Shown here: positions 18,333-28,286 of the stretch, one piece after another | Numbering within the stretch: the first letter of the stretch is position 1 | Layout: every line of letters starts with the position of its first letter | Assembly: GCF_028623165.1 (NCBI RefSeq) | Contig: NZ_CP117768.1 | Span: 682,001-746,000 of the forward strand | DNA length: 64,000 nt | Source of the DNA: Nostoc sp. UHCC 0926 | Lineage (GTDB): Bacteria; Cyanobacteriota; Cyanobacteriia; Cyanobacteriales; Nostocaceae | Direction of reading: 5' to 3' | The notes under the pieces: model-generated | What the model was told of the DNA's origin: nothing | What the model saw: only the letters and a program-made list of their open reading frames with translations | Database searches by the model: none | Translations under genes and position numbers: made by a program

Positions 18333-19037
18333 CTAGAGAGTTTCGGGATCAACGCCCATAGCCCGTAGCCTATCTGCTAGAATTTGGGCGCGTTGTTCGG
18401 CTTGTTCGGCACGTTGTCGTTCCTGTTCGGCGCGTTCATCTCCAGTCGATAAAACATTACCATCTTGGTAGCACCAGCGTAACCAATGATCGTGTCTACC
18501 TTCAAATTCACCTTCCCACAAAGTTATACCTAAACCAACTTGTTCAAGCCAAGTTTCTTGACTTTCAAAGTAGCGCCTTCCCCTAAGTTCATAAACGCGT
18601 ACTACTTGTTCTCCTAATTGCTGATTCGGATCATATACGATGTAGTAACTTGCCCGCATATGTTCATAAATTTGCAGCTTTTTGCCCAGTTCATCACCTT
18701 CTTTGTTAGAGACAATTTCCAGGACAACTTCTGGTGGTTTGCCAAAACGCCAAACCATATAACAACGATTTTGTTTCTCCCACCAATTTTCAGGTACTTG
18801 GACATCTAAGCTGAGAAAAACGTCGGGTACGATTGCGGGTTGACCGTCTGTATGGTAAATACCAACATTCGCCACTGCTAAAAAAGTCTGCTGCTGTAGA
18901 GAACTGTAAAGAGAAGCAATTAAAAAGCGTTTCTGTTTGGAAGTAGCAAAATTATCTAAAGTGTCATTTTCAGTGACTAACTGGTTGGCATCTGGCACAT
19001 AGTAATCATCATCATTGATTAGAACTTCCTGAACCAT
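18333..19037 (-). CDS. Uma2 family (DUF820) PD-(D/E)XK nuclease-like protein
   Basis: A 234-residue member of the Uma2/DUF820 family, greatly expanded in filamentous cyanobacteria. The restriction-endonuclease-like core is visible: PAIVPDVFLSLD, then PPEVVLEIVSNKEGDELGKK with the E-x-V motif and Lys, and ASYYIVYDP. The last 45 residues form a coiled coil, ERAEQERQRAEQAEQRAQIL, ending RAMGVDPETL, a tail common in this family. Biological role is not established. A second, duplicated Uma2 locus is at 57.3-58.7 kb but is a different subfamily without the coiled coil. Confidence 0.85.
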   Translation of the reverse strand: MVQEVLINDDDYYVPDANQLVTENDTLDNFATSKQKRFLIASLYSSLQQQTFLAVANVGIYHTDGQPAIVPDVFLSLDVQVPENWWEKQNRCYMVWRFGKPPEVVLEIVSNKEGDELGKKLQIYEHMRASYYIVYDPNQQLGEQVVRVYELRGRRYFESQETWLEQVGLGITLWEGEFEGRHDHWLRWCYQDGNVLSTGDERAEQERQRAEQAEQRAQILADRLRAMGVDPETL

Positions 19038-19269
19038 GATTTTATCCAGTATTTAAGAGCGTCATTTCTAGGTTAGTTGATTCGGAGTAAAAGGGTGCGT
19101 AGTCGTTTACCTACAATAACCTTTACATCAAATGCGTAGACGCAGAGCGGCTTGTCGTCAGACATCGCTTTTTACTCACTCTTGACTGCTATTTTTGCAA
19201 CAATAGTAATTAAAGCGTTCCAAAAAAGCCAGCAATACGCCATACATCTACCTTGAACTTTAAAAAACT

Positions 19270-20742
19270 ATGCTTACCCAAGATAAAAAACAACTCAACT
19301 GGAAACCGATTCTCAAAGCATTCGAGGCTGTCCTCGGCAAAAATGGTGTTGTCCAACGCCGCGAAGAACTCATTACCTATGAATGCGATGGTTTAACTGG
19401 CTATCGCCAACGTCCGGCTGTGGTGGTATTACCCAGAACTACAGAACAAGTTGCCCAAGTGGTGAAGATATGCAATCAATATTCTATACCCTTCATAGCC
19501 CGCGGTTCTGGCACTGGTCTATCTGGTGGCGCTTTACCATTAAAAGACTCTGTTTTGATTGTCACTTCCTTAATGCGGCAAATCCTTAGCATTGATTTGG
19601 AAAATCAACGGGCGATTGTTCAACCAGGGGTGATTAATAGTTGGGTAACACAAGCGGTTAATGGTGCTGGATTTTACTACGCTCCTGACCCCTCTAGTCA
19701 AATTATCTGCTCTATTGGGGGCAACATTGCTGAAAATTCTGGTGGGGTGCATTGCCTCAAATATGGCGTCACCACTAACCACGTTTTAGGATTACAAATT
19801 GTCACGCCAGAAGGGGAAATTATTGATTTAGGCGGACAAATTCCAGAAATGCCTGGTTATGATTTAACGGGTGTTTTTGTTGGTTCTGAAGGCACTTTAG
19901 GTATAGCCACAGAAATTACTTTGCGAATTCTCAAAAGTCCAGAATCAATTTGTGTGCTGTTGGCAGATTTTACTAGCATTGAAGCTGCGGGAGCAACTGT
20001 TTCTGACATCATCAGCGCTGGAATTATTCCTGCTGGGATGGAAATGATGGATAACTTCAGCATCAATGCAGTTGAAGATGTTGTAGCAACTAATTGTTAT
20101 CCCCGCGATGCTACTGCTATTTTACTAATAGAAATTGACGGTTTAGAAGTGGAAGTTGCAGGGAATAAGCAGCGAGTTACCGAAATTTGTAAAAAGAATG
20201 GGGCGCGAAATCTCACTTCTGCTACTGATCCAGAAACCCGATTGAAATTATGGAAAGGACGCAAAGCGGCTTTTGCTGCGGCTGGCCATTTAAGTCCAGA
20301 TTATTATGTACAAGATGGTGTAATTCCTCGGACTCAGTTGCCTTATGTTCTGCATGAGATTAAGACATTAAGTGAACAATATGGTTATCGAGTTGCTAAT
20401 GTATTTCATGCTGGCGATGGCAATCTTCATCCGCTAATTCTTTATGATAATTCTGTGTCTGGAGCATTAGAGCAAGTAGAAGAAATGGGGGGGGAAATTC
20501 TCAAACTTTGTGTAGAAGTCGGTGGTAGTATTTCTGGTGAACATGGTATTGGTGAAGAGAAAAAGTGCTATATGCCACAGATGTTTAGCCAAATTGATTT
20601 AGAAACTATGCAATGGGTGCGGCAAGTTTTTAATCCTAAAGGGTTAGCAAATCCTGAAAAGATATTTCCTACACCACGAACTTGTGGTGAAGCAGCAAAT
20701 GCATCGGCACTCAAGCAATTTGAAGGTGTGGAAAGATTTTAA
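19270..20742 (+). CDS. glcD: FAD-linked glycolate oxidase/dehydrogenase subunit GlcD
   Basis: A 490-residue flavoprotein of the FAD-binding type 4 family. The FAD domain (about residues 45-225) shows VVVLPRTTEQVAQVVKICNQ, ARGSGTGLSGGALPL and CSIGGNIAENSGGVHCLKYG. The C-terminal domain has VFHAGDGNLHPLILYD and GGSISGEHGIGEEKKCYM, including the conserved His residues. GlcD oxidises glycolate to glyoxylate in photorespiration; D-lactate dehydrogenases share the fold, so substrate specificity is inferred. No glcE or glcF gene is adjacent. A 13-bp stem-loop follows the stop codon. Confidence 0.9.
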   Translation: MLTQDKKQLNWKPILKAFEAVLGKNGVVQRREELITYECDGLTGYRQRPAVVVLPRTTEQVAQVVKICNQYSIPFIARGSGTGLSGGALPLKDSVLIVTSLMRQILSIDLENQRAIVQPGVINSWVTQAVNGAGFYYAPDPSSQIICSIGGNIAENSGGVHCLKYGVTTNHVLGLQIVTPEGEIIDLGGQIPEMPGYDLTGVFVGSEGTLGIATEITLRILKSPESICVLLADFTSIEAAGATVSDIISAGIIPAGMEMMDNFSINAVEDVVATNCYPRDATAILLIEIDGLEVEVAGNKQRVTEICKKNGARNLTSATDPETRLKLWKGRKAAFAAAGHLSPDYYVQDGVIPRTQLPYVLHEIKTLSEQYGYRVANVFHAGDGNLHPLILYDNSVSGALEQVEEMGGEILKLCVEVGGSISGEHGIGEEKKCYMPQMFSQIDLETMQWVRQVFNPKGLANPEKIFPTPRTCGEAANASALKQFEGVERF

Positions 20743-20769
20743 TTTTCTGCAAAGGTGCATTCGTAGTTA

Positions 20770-20802
20770 CTCTCGTTCCCAGCCTGAGACTGGGAACGAG
20801 AG
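20770..20802 (+). repeat. 13-bp stem-loop repeat (CTCTCGTTCCCAG)
   Basis: CTCTCGTTCCCAG-CCTGAGA-CTGGGAACGAGAG is a perfect 13-bp stem with a 7-base loop, 28 bases after glcD. A related hairpin sits after the flavoprotein gene at 46450-46472. So it is a dispersed repeat found downstream of genes, and may shape 3' ends. No T run follows. Confidence 0.7.
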
Positions 20803-21006
20803 TTTGAGGGGTACGCCTAACGTGGGGAAACTACGCACATGGCCTGTTGTATTTCACAGAATTAAAAATAGCGAGAATAGTCTGCTAAGGCACATTTATT
20901 AATTTACATCATGGCGTAAAATCATCATTTGTTTACATCATCCGGAGGATTACAAGTTTATTTTGTAGTTATATATATTCCGAATCGCACTAGGTCACAC
21001 TTATAA

Positions 21007-22254
21007 ATGAATCGGGTTGTTCGCCGTTGTGTTTCTTACTTACTGTGTTTGGGATTAGTAGTCACTTTAACAGTTTTTTCACTCTCTTCAGTCTCTTCAC
21101 TCCCAGTCTATTGCCAAAAAACAAGTTCTTTAACTACAGAAATTCGCGGCGTTTGGCTCACTAATGTTGCTAGTGGTGTACTATTTGTACCTTGGGGTAT
21201 TAACCGTGCTCTAAATCAATTATCGGCTCTCAACTTTAACACAATTTATCCTGTAGTTTGGAACCGAGGACATACTTTTTATAAAAGTGCTGTAGCTCAA
21301 ATGACTACAGGCTCAGATACTCAACCTTTGCTCAACTTCATGCACGCTGGACAGGATGTTTTAACAAAGATAGTCACACTTGCTAAAAATAAAAATTTGA
21401 GAGTCATCCCCTGGTTTGAATACGGGTTTATGACGCCCCATTATTCACAATTAGCAAGGCGTTATCCCGACTGGTTGACAATTGGGCAACAAGGTATAAA
21501 GTCTACCCAAGATGCCCCACCGGAAGAAATCGACAATGTTTTGGTAAGTAAGTTGGCTTGGTTGAATCCCTTACATCCACAAGTACAAGAATTTATCCAA
21601 GGGCTAATTTTGGAAGTAGTTAGGGATTATAATGTGGATGGTATTCAGCTTGATGACCACTTTGGAATGCCAGTACAGTTTGGTTACGATCGCTTCACTA
21701 TTGAACTCTACCAACAAGAGCATCAAGGCAAAAATCCCCCAACTAATCCTTTTAACTCAGAATGGATGCGTTGGCGAGCAGATAAAATTACTGATTTTAT
21801 GGCAGAAATCTATCAAGCTGTGAAGGCAGTTAAGCCCAAAGTCAGAATATCTCTGTCTCCCAACTATCAAGCTTTTGCCTACAAATACTATTTGCAAGAC
21901 TGGGAAAATTGGGTAAAAAAAGGTTTAGTTGATGAGTTAATTTTGCAGGTTTATCGAAATGACAAAAACTCTTTTATCGCTCAACTGGAACAACCATCTG
22001 TGAAATTGGCTCAAAGTCTAATTCCTGTAGAAATTGGTATATCAACAGGAACGGTGCGTAATCCTGTGAAAATCGCACAAGTTAGAGAACAGGTTCAAGC
22101 AGTGCGCGATCGCAATTTTGATGGCATCTCTTTTTTCTACTGGGAGAGTCTGTGGGGTTACATCGTACCGGAATCACCCCAACAGCGACGCAAAGCTTTT
22201 TTTGATATGTTTAATGCTAAAACTGTCAAACCATTAAAAATAAAGAAAGTTTGA
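21007..22254 (+). CDS. secreted family 10-like glycosyl hydrolase (GHL10/DUF187)
   Basis: A 415-residue protein with a signal peptide or anchor (residues 10-33). The rest is a GHL10-type TIM barrel: LTTEIRGVWLTNVASGVLF at the start, NFNTIYPVVWNRGHTFYKS, LRVIPWFEYGFM, NVDGIQLDDHFGMP with candidate catalytic acids, and RISLSPNYQAF. These proteins cut cell-wall or surface polysaccharides in Gram-negative bacteria; the exact substrate is uncertain. The stop codon shares a base with the start of the next gene, so the two are translationally coupled. Confidence 0.85.
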   Translation: MNRVVRRCVSYLLCLGLVVTLTVFSLSSVSSLPVYCQKTSSLTTEIRGVWLTNVASGVLFVPWGINRALNQLSALNFNTIYPVVWNRGHTFYKSAVAQMTTGSDTQPLLNFMHAGQDVLTKIVTLAKNKNLRVIPWFEYGFMTPHYSQLARRYPDWLTIGQQGIKSTQDAPPEEIDNVLVSKLAWLNPLHPQVQEFIQGLILEVVRDYNVDGIQLDDHFGMPVQFGYDRFTIELYQQEHQGKNPPTNPFNSEWMRWRADKITDFMAEIYQAVKAVKPKVRISLSPNYQAFAYKYYLQDWENWVKKGLVDELILQVYRNDKNSFIAQLEQPSVKLAQSLIPVEIGISTGTVRNPVKIAQVREQVQAVRDRNFDGISFFYWESLWGYIVPESPQQRRKAFFDMFNAKTVKPLKIKKV

Positions 22255-22838
22255 TGCCATTCGCGCCGGAAAATCCTAGATTTAGCTTTACATTGCTGTG
22301 GACTTTCGCTACTCTTGGCGGTTTTTTATTAAGTTTACTCTTAATTGAAGTCGGCGAAAAACCAGATATTGGAGTCGTAGAAGCAGCCATCGGCGGATTT
22401 GCAATCGCACTTCCTCAAGGTTGTCTTCTCAAAGAACCAGTCCTTTGTGTCAGGTGGATTTTGTCAAGTCTTTTGGGTTGGAGTATCATCACCGCTATCG
22501 GTATTGGTGCGGTGGGTTGGATAGTACCTAGCACTCAGATTTTCCCTCTAAGAATCCTGTCTGGGGCGATTTATGGGGCACTTGGCGGCTTGGGGATTGG
22601 ATTGGCACAATGGTTGGCAATTCCCCAGCCTATGGCGTGGCGATGGATATTTGTCTCTTCGGTAAGTTGGGCTGTTGCTGTCCCTGTGGGTTCTGCTGTG
22701 GGGATGATCTTGCGCCGCTTGACGCAGTTATTCTTCGGCGAAGTCATGGGATTAGCTATCACTTGGTTGTTGGTTGGTATCCTCACAGGAATGAATGCTC
22801 AGAAATTGCGATGCCTGCGGCGGGCTACGCCTACATAA
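22254..22838 (+). CDS. small multi-pass membrane protein of unknown function
   Basis: A 194-residue hydrophobic protein starting at ATG 22254 in the TGATG overlap with the glycosyl-hydrolase gene. Four or five membrane segments are apparent (LLWTFATLGGFLLSLLLIEV, then around 40-60, 75-95, 100-120, 130-155 and 160-180), with Gly-rich helices. Nothing in it points to a known enzyme. The last residues (RCLRRATPT) and the stop codon are supplied by a small dispersed repeat, GCGATGCCTGCGGCGGGCTA, which suggests the original C-terminus was replaced or extended by repeat insertion. Confidence 0.65.
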   Translation: MPFAPENPRFSFTLLWTFATLGGFLLSLLLIEVGEKPDIGVVEAAIGGFAIALPQGCLLKEPVLCVRWILSSLLGWSIITAIGIGAVGWIVPSTQIFPLRILSGAIYGALGGLGIGLAQWLAIPQPMAWRWIFVSSVSWAVAVPVGSAVGMILRRLTQLFFGEVMGLAITWLLVGILTGMNAQKLRCLRRATPT

Positions 22839-23201
22839 GTTCCCATTTCCCTACTTCTTTCCTCAGATATACTAAATAAAAACTTATTAAGAAATATAAA
22901 ATTAATTGATGTATACTGATATTTACACTTAGATCTATGCAAAAATCCGAAGAAACTGTCAAAAATTAACTTCAGTAAGTTTGCCCCAACCTGCAAATGT
23001 ATTTTCGCCTTCAAAAAGCAGGATTTGTTAAGCTGACTCCTATTAGCTTTCCTAGATTTCTGACAAGAAGTAGAGAAAGATCCAAATTTCGATGAGCAAC
23101 AGCTGACAATACTTTGCTGTAGGCGCTAAAGTGCATCTACTACAAGCGTAACGACAAGAGAGCGCCTAGAAGAGTCAGTAATACCAGAAAGGGACTCTCG
23201 C
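22839..23201. other. spacer with no gene seen
   Basis: An A+T-rich spacer upstream of the sensor-protein gene. Only short unsupported frames are present. It should hold the promoter for the gene at 23202; no clear motif was identified. Confidence 0.4.
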
Positions 23202-25448
23202 ATGAATATAAATCCAGCGGAATCAACTATAGAGTTGACAAAATTATCGCCTCCTCAGATTCTCTTCGGCACCGAAGTAGATGATAAAAGTAGTAGTGAG
23301 CAGTTTCTACTGAGTATGTACGATTCTGTGCAAGCATCAATATTTGTAGTAGATGTTCTGGAGGATGGAGATTTTCGGTATGTGGCACTTAATCCTACTC
23401 ATGAGCGGTGGCTAGGCATTCGCTCAGATGAGCTTCGAGGCAAAAAACCAGAGGATATTCTCTCCCCCATCGATGCTGCTAAGGTGCGTCAGCATTACGC
23501 CGAGTGTGTGCACTTCGGTCAAACTATTTCTTACGAACAATGTTTGCAATTCCAGGGGGTTCCTACTTGGTGGAGTACGACTCTCACCCCACTAAGGGAT
23601 GCTAATAGGATTTATCGACTGATTGGTACTAGTAGCAATATCACCCCCGTTAAGCAAGCAGAACAAGCAGTCGGACTCCAAGTTGAACAGGAGCGATTGC
23701 TAGAAGCGATCGCTGGACGAATTCACCAATCTGTAGAATTAGAGACAATTCTGCATCAGACAACAATTGAACTGCGGCAGTTTTTGAATTGCGATCGCGT
23801 GTTAATTTATCGCTTCGAGGCTGATGCAAGTGGGGTAATCATTGCCGAATCAACTGTGGCTGCGAGTGATCCACTGTTGCGAAAAAACATCACCGATCCC
23901 TGTTTCAGTAGCAAAGATCGAGAAGACTACGAGCGAGATTGCATTCAAGTTGTCGAGGATATTTATGCAGCCGGGTTGCATCCTTGCCATATAGATTTCC
24001 TGGCATCTTTGCAGATTAGAGCCAATTTAGTCGTGCCGATTTTCAAAGAGCAAGATATGTGGGGGCTGTTGATTGCCCAGCATTGCCGCCAATCGCATCA
24101 ATGGCAGCAAACAGAAACTGACTTACTCAAGCAGTTGGCAACTCAAATCGGTATTGCTGCTGGGCAAGCAGAACTTCATCAGCAGATCAAGGATCTCGAA
24201 ACAAAGCTAGAGTTGCAAAAACAAAAGCATATAAATCAGTTGCAGCAGGTGCAAAACTTTGAAGCCTTGGTGCGACGCATGACAGAACAAATCCGCGACA
24301 GTCTGGATCAACCTCAGGTGTTGCAGACAGTGACTCAGGAATTAGCAGAGTTACTGAACCTTGACCGTTGCCAAATCGAACTCTATAGCACCTGCCAAAC
24401 CCTGGTAACTATTACTTACGAGCATACCATTAACCTACCCCAGTCTCAAGGATTGACCAGACAGATTGCAGATCGGCTTGAAGTTTATCAGCCGCTGTTA
24501 CAAAAACAACCATTGCAATTTTTGGAAATTGTGCCAGGATGGCAACCAAACCTATTGGTTATGTCCCAGATGGCTTGTCCAATTTTCGATCCTCAAGGGA
24601 TTTTGGGAAATATTTGGTTGACAAGACCGACACAAGAGGGCTTTGATAAATTTGAAATCGAGCTAGTGCAGCAGGTAGCAAATGAATGTGCGATCGCGAT
24701 TCGTCAAGCCCAGCTTTACGAAAAAAACCAGGCACAGGTAAAAGAACTAGAAAAACGCGATCAGCTCAAAAACCAATTTCTCCGAAACCTGTCCCAAGAA
24801 TTGCGGACACCAATAACTAGCATCAGCCTTGCAGTCCAAACCCTCGAAAGTGTCCTCACACCAGAAGAAATATCAGATATAGAAATAGTTCCACAACTCT
24901 TGCAGATTCTGCATAACGAGTGTGGGCGAGAAAGCAAGTTAATTAATGATCTACTCACACTCACATATCTCGAAGCCGAACCCGAACCCCCAACTTTGAT
25001 TGCCATTGACTTACAAAGCTGGCTTCACCCCATTGTCGAGTCTTTTCGAGACCTCACCAACTGCCAGGGGCAACAGTTAAACCTGAGTATTGATCATGAA
25101 CTCCCGCTTTTAGAGACAGATATCACAGATATGGAGAGGATTATCACCGAACTACTCAACCATGTCTGCAAATATACCCCAGCAGGTGAATTTGTCACAG
25201 TTTCTGCTCACCTGATAACAGACGCAGTAGAGCTTAATATTAGCAATTCAGGACTAGAGCTTACCAGCAATGAACTGTCACGGATTTTTGAGCCTTTCTA
25301 TCACCTTTCCAAACATGATCCTTGGAAACATAGCGGCACTGGACTGGAATTGGCATTAGTGCAGAAAATGGTCAGACATTTAGGCGGCTCAATTTATGTA
25401 GAGAGTGGAGCCGGTCAAACCACCTTCACGATCAAATTCCCCCTTTAA
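23202..25448 (+). CDS. degenerate sensor histidine kinase: PAS - DXCF-type GAF - GAF - HisKA/HATPase remnants
   Basis: A 748-residue cytosolic multidomain sensor. PAS about 35-150; GAF about 165-325; coiled coil 325-350; second GAF about 360-500; HisKA/HATPase-like region 515-748. The first GAF resembles cyanobacteriochromes: Cys234 in DPCF and Cys262-His263 in HPCHIDFL, 28 residues apart, as in DXCF two-cysteine photosensors, followed by RANLVVPI and WGLLIAQHC. The kinase part looks inactive: the phospho-acceptor position reads LSQELRTP with Gln532 instead of His, the N-box reads LLNHVCKYTP with His654 at the key Asn, and the G1 box is ISNSGLE instead of DxGxG. It may be a pseudokinase that senses light and works through a partner. 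No regulator gene is adjacent. Confidence 0.85.
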   Translation: MNINPAESTIELTKLSPPQILFGTEVDDKSSSEQFLLSMYDSVQASIFVVDVLEDGDFRYVALNPTHERWLGIRSDELRGKKPEDILSPIDAAKVRQHYAECVHFGQTISYEQCLQFQGVPTWWSTTLTPLRDANRIYRLIGTSSNITPVKQAEQAVGLQVEQERLLEAIAGRIHQSVELETILHQTTIELRQFLNCDRVLIYRFEADASGVIIAESTVAASDPLLRKNITDPCFSSKDREDYERDCIQVVEDIYAAGLHPCHIDFLASLQIRANLVVPIFKEQDMWGLLIAQHCRQSHQWQQTETDLLKQLATQIGIAAGQAELHQQIKDLETKLELQKQKHINQLQQVQNFEALVRRMTEQIRDSLDQPQVLQTVTQELAELLNLDRCQIELYSTCQTLVTITYEHTINLPQSQGLTRQIADRLEVYQPLLQKQPLQFLEIVPGWQPNLLVMSQMACPIFDPQGILGNIWLTRPTQEGFDKFEIELVQQVANECAIAIRQAQLYEKNQAQVKELEKRDQLKNQFLRNLSQELRTPITSISLAVQTLESVLTPEEISDIEIVPQLLQILHNECGRESKLINDLLTLTYLEAEPEPPTLIAIDLQSWLHPIVESFRDLTNCQGQQLNLSIDHELPLLETDITDMERIITELLNHVCKYTPAGEFVTVSAHLITDAVELNISNSGLELTSNELSRIFEPFYHLSKHDPWKHSGTGLELALVQKMVRHLGGSIYVESGAGQTTFTIKFPL

Positions 25449-25510
25449 TTCGTTTTTTTAGCGTGCCACTGGCTAAATTGTCAGAAGTCTGCTATGATTG
25501 TTATTCGTGT

Positions 25511-25960
<450 letters not shown>

Positions 25961-27496
25961 ATGGAAATCAAACAAATTTGCGTGATTGGCGCTGGAATCA
26001 GTGGTCTGGTAACAGCTAAAACTTTTGTCGAAGAAGGCTACGACGTTACTGTATTTGAGAAACAAAAAGGACTTGGTGGTGTTTGGGAAAAATCTCGAAC
26101 TTACCCAGGATTAACAACCCAGAATACAGGCGACACATATAGTTTTTCTGACTATCCCATGCCTGCATTATACCCAGAGTGGCCCACAGCAGAGGATATG
26201 CGGAATTATCTAGATTCATACGCCCAGAATTTTGGGGTTCTTGAGAGGATTCGCTTCCAAACAGAAGTCACCAATGTTTCCCGAAAAACTGGAGAACGTC
26301 CAGGATGGGTAGTTACCATCAGAGTGAAGGAAGGTAATGGGGATGAGACAAAAGAGGAAAAGCACGAATTTGACTTTGTGCTGGTGTGCAATGGAATATT
26401 TTGTTTCCCTAATTTACCTTCTTTGCCAGGTAGGGAGGAGTTCGCAGCATCTGGAGGACAAGTAGTCCATTCTACCGAGTTTAACGATGCTTCAATCATT
26501 GAGGGTAAGCGGGTAGTTGTAGTGGGTTTTGGCAAATCTGCCTGCGACATTGCGACTTTGGCGGCGAACATAGCCAAAGAATCCACCCTTGTCTTCCGTC
26601 AACCCCTGTGGAAGATTCCGAGATTTTTTTTGGGTTTAGTAAACCTGAAGTATATTTTATTAACCCGCTTTGCAGAAGCTTGGTTCCCCTACCGTCAAAT
26701 GGGACGGCTTGAAAGATTGCTGCACACTCTGGGTAAGCCACTAGTGTGGGCTTTCTGGCGCACTAACGAGATGCTGCTACGCCTGCAATTTGGGCTTGAT
26801 AGTTGCGGAATGTTGCCCGAACATTCGATGAATCAGGCTAACTGTCAAATTACCATAGCTCCTCCAGATTTCTTCAAGTACGTACACTCTGGTAAAATTC
26901 AGGCAATTAAAACCAGCATCGCCAAGTTTATCCCAGATGGCGTAGAATTAACCAATGGTCAGCAGTTGCAGGCAGATATAGTAATTTTTGGTACAGGATT
27001 TCGCCAAGAGCTTCCCTTTCTCGAAGAAAAATATCGCCGACAGATAATTGATGAAGATGGTAATTTTAGCCTTTACCGTTATTTGATTCACCCTAATATT
27101 CCACAGATGGGTTTTGTTGGCTATAACAGCAGTTTCTATAGTCAGTTAACATCAGAAGTTGCTGCTTGGTGGCTGCTAGAGTATGTCAAAGGCAACTTGT
27201 TATTGCCTTCGCCGTCAGTAATGTATCAAGAAATAGCAGCAGATATGGATTGGATGAAAACTCAATACCATAGTGTTGTAGCGAAGGCGACATGCATAAA
27301 CTCGTTTTCCTTGCGTTACACTGAGCAACTCATGGAAGATATGGGTGCAAATAATCAGCTTCGTGTCTGGAAGGAGATTTCACAGATTATGATGCCTGTG
27401 GATTCATCCCTTTACAACAAACTTCGACAGGAATTAAAGTCGCAAAGACTGAAAAATATCAATGATTCTCCTAACCAATTAACCGAATCATTGTGA
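25961..27496 (+). CDS. flavin-containing monooxygenase (FMO/Baeyer-Villiger type)
   Basis: A 511-residue FAD/NADPH monooxygenase. The FAD-binding GAGISGLV is at residues 9-16, followed by VFEKQKGLGGVW. An FMO/BVMO fingerprint lies in FAASGGQVVHSTEF (about 165-178). The NADPH-binding motif VVVGFGKSACDIA is near 186, and a third motif is IVIFGTGFRQELPFL. Such enzymes add one oxygen atom to N, S or ketone substrates; the substrate here is unknown. It ends 30 bases before the convergent OmpR-type regulator, so it is a single transcription unit. Confidence 0.88.
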   Translation: MEIKQICVIGAGISGLVTAKTFVEEGYDVTVFEKQKGLGGVWEKSRTYPGLTTQNTGDTYSFSDYPMPALYPEWPTAEDMRNYLDSYAQNFGVLERIRFQTEVTNVSRKTGERPGWVVTIRVKEGNGDETKEEKHEFDFVLVCNGIFCFPNLPSLPGREEFAASGGQVVHSTEFNDASIIEGKRVVVVGFGKSACDIATLAANIAKESTLVFRQPLWKIPRFFLGLVNLKYILLTRFAEAWFPYRQMGRLERLLHTLGKPLVWAFWRTNEMLLRLQFGLDSCGMLPEHSMNQANCQITIAPPDFFKYVHSGKIQAIKTSIAKFIPDGVELTNGQQLQADIVIFGTGFRQELPFLEEKYRRQIIDEDGNFSLYRYLIHPNIPQMGFVGYNSSFYSQLTSEVAAWWLLEYVKGNLLLPSPSVMYQEIAADMDWMKTQYHSVVAKATCINSFSLRYTEQLMEDMGANNQLRVWKEISQIMMPVDSSLYNKLRQELKSQRLKNINDSPNQLTESL

Positions 27497-27526
27497 GTTT
27501 AAAACAGGCGGCTAAACTGACTCCAC

Positions 27527-28210
27527 TCAAGAAGCACCGAAACGATAGCCTTTGCCGTAGACTGTGTGAATCAGCGCAGTTTCTCTACCTACCTCAATCT
27601 TACGGCGCAGCAAACGAATTAATGCCGCGATCGCATTACTACTGGGTTGTTCTTCGTCTGGCCACAAATTTTGCATAATCTGGGCATGAGTCATTAGTTG
27701 TCCAGTGTGTTCCATAAAATATTGCAGCAGCTGGCTTTCTTTTTGCGATAGCTCAATTATTCTTCCTTGGCGATAGGCTACTTGATTTTCACAATCGAGT
27801 TCTAAATCAGCTACAGTTAGGCGTCCAGTGGTGGTTTCATAGGTTTGGGAACCGGAACGACGCAATAAAGCCCGGACTCTGGCTAGTAACTCCCGCAGTT
27901 CAAAAGGTTTAACCAAATAGTCATCAGCACCAGCATCTAAACCCTGTACGCGGTCATCTAGAGTATCTTTGGCTGTGAGAAACAGCACGGGAGTGGTTTT
28001 GCCTTGGCGTCGCAATTCCTGACAAATCTCTAACCCCGTTTTTCCTGGCAGCATCCAATCTAAAATTAGTAGGTCATAACTGACTACTTGTGCATGTTCG
28101 CTGCCACTTGTGCCATCGTAAGCGGCATCCACAATGTAACCCTCGCGAGTTAACAAGCGACTCAAAGGTTGAGTTAGTTCAACTTCATCATCAACTAATA
28201 AAATTCTCAT
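27527..28210 (-). CDS. OmpR/PhoB-family response regulator
   Basis: A 227-residue two-domain regulator starting MRILLVDDE; an extra upstream ATG would add six residues (MLTTSS). The receiver has DDE, phospho-Asp in LLILDWMLPGKTG (about 51), Thr in VLFLTAKD and Lys in DDYLVKPFELREL. The winged-helix C-terminal domain (about 125-225) shows LSQKESQLLQYFMEHTGQLM and HTVYGKGYRFG. The sequence resembles the RppA/NrsR type of cyanobacterial regulators. Its kinase is not adjacent. It is divergent from hisG with only about 75 bases between, so their promoters overlap. Confidence 0.92.
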   Translation of the reverse strand: MRILLVDDEVELTQPLSRLLTREGYIVDAAYDGTSGSEHAQVVSYDLLILDWMLPGKTGLEICQELRRQGKTTPVLFLTAKDTLDDRVQGLDAGADDYLVKPFELRELLARVRALLRRSGSQTYETTTGRLTVADLELDCENQVAYRQGRIIELSQKESQLLQYFMEHTGQLMTHAQIMQNLWPDEEQPSSNAIAALIRLLRRKIEVGRETALIHTVYGKGYRFGAS

Positions 28211-28286
28211 GCTGCTTGTGGTAAGCATATAGAGATATTCTCAATATTATTCAACTGCCAAGACACCAAGGATACCAATAAAAAGA

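Noticed and set aside
18333..19037. Uma2 protein as part of a defence system
   Set aside because: No toxin, restriction or other defence gene is adjacent; Uma2 genes are scattered singly in these genomes.
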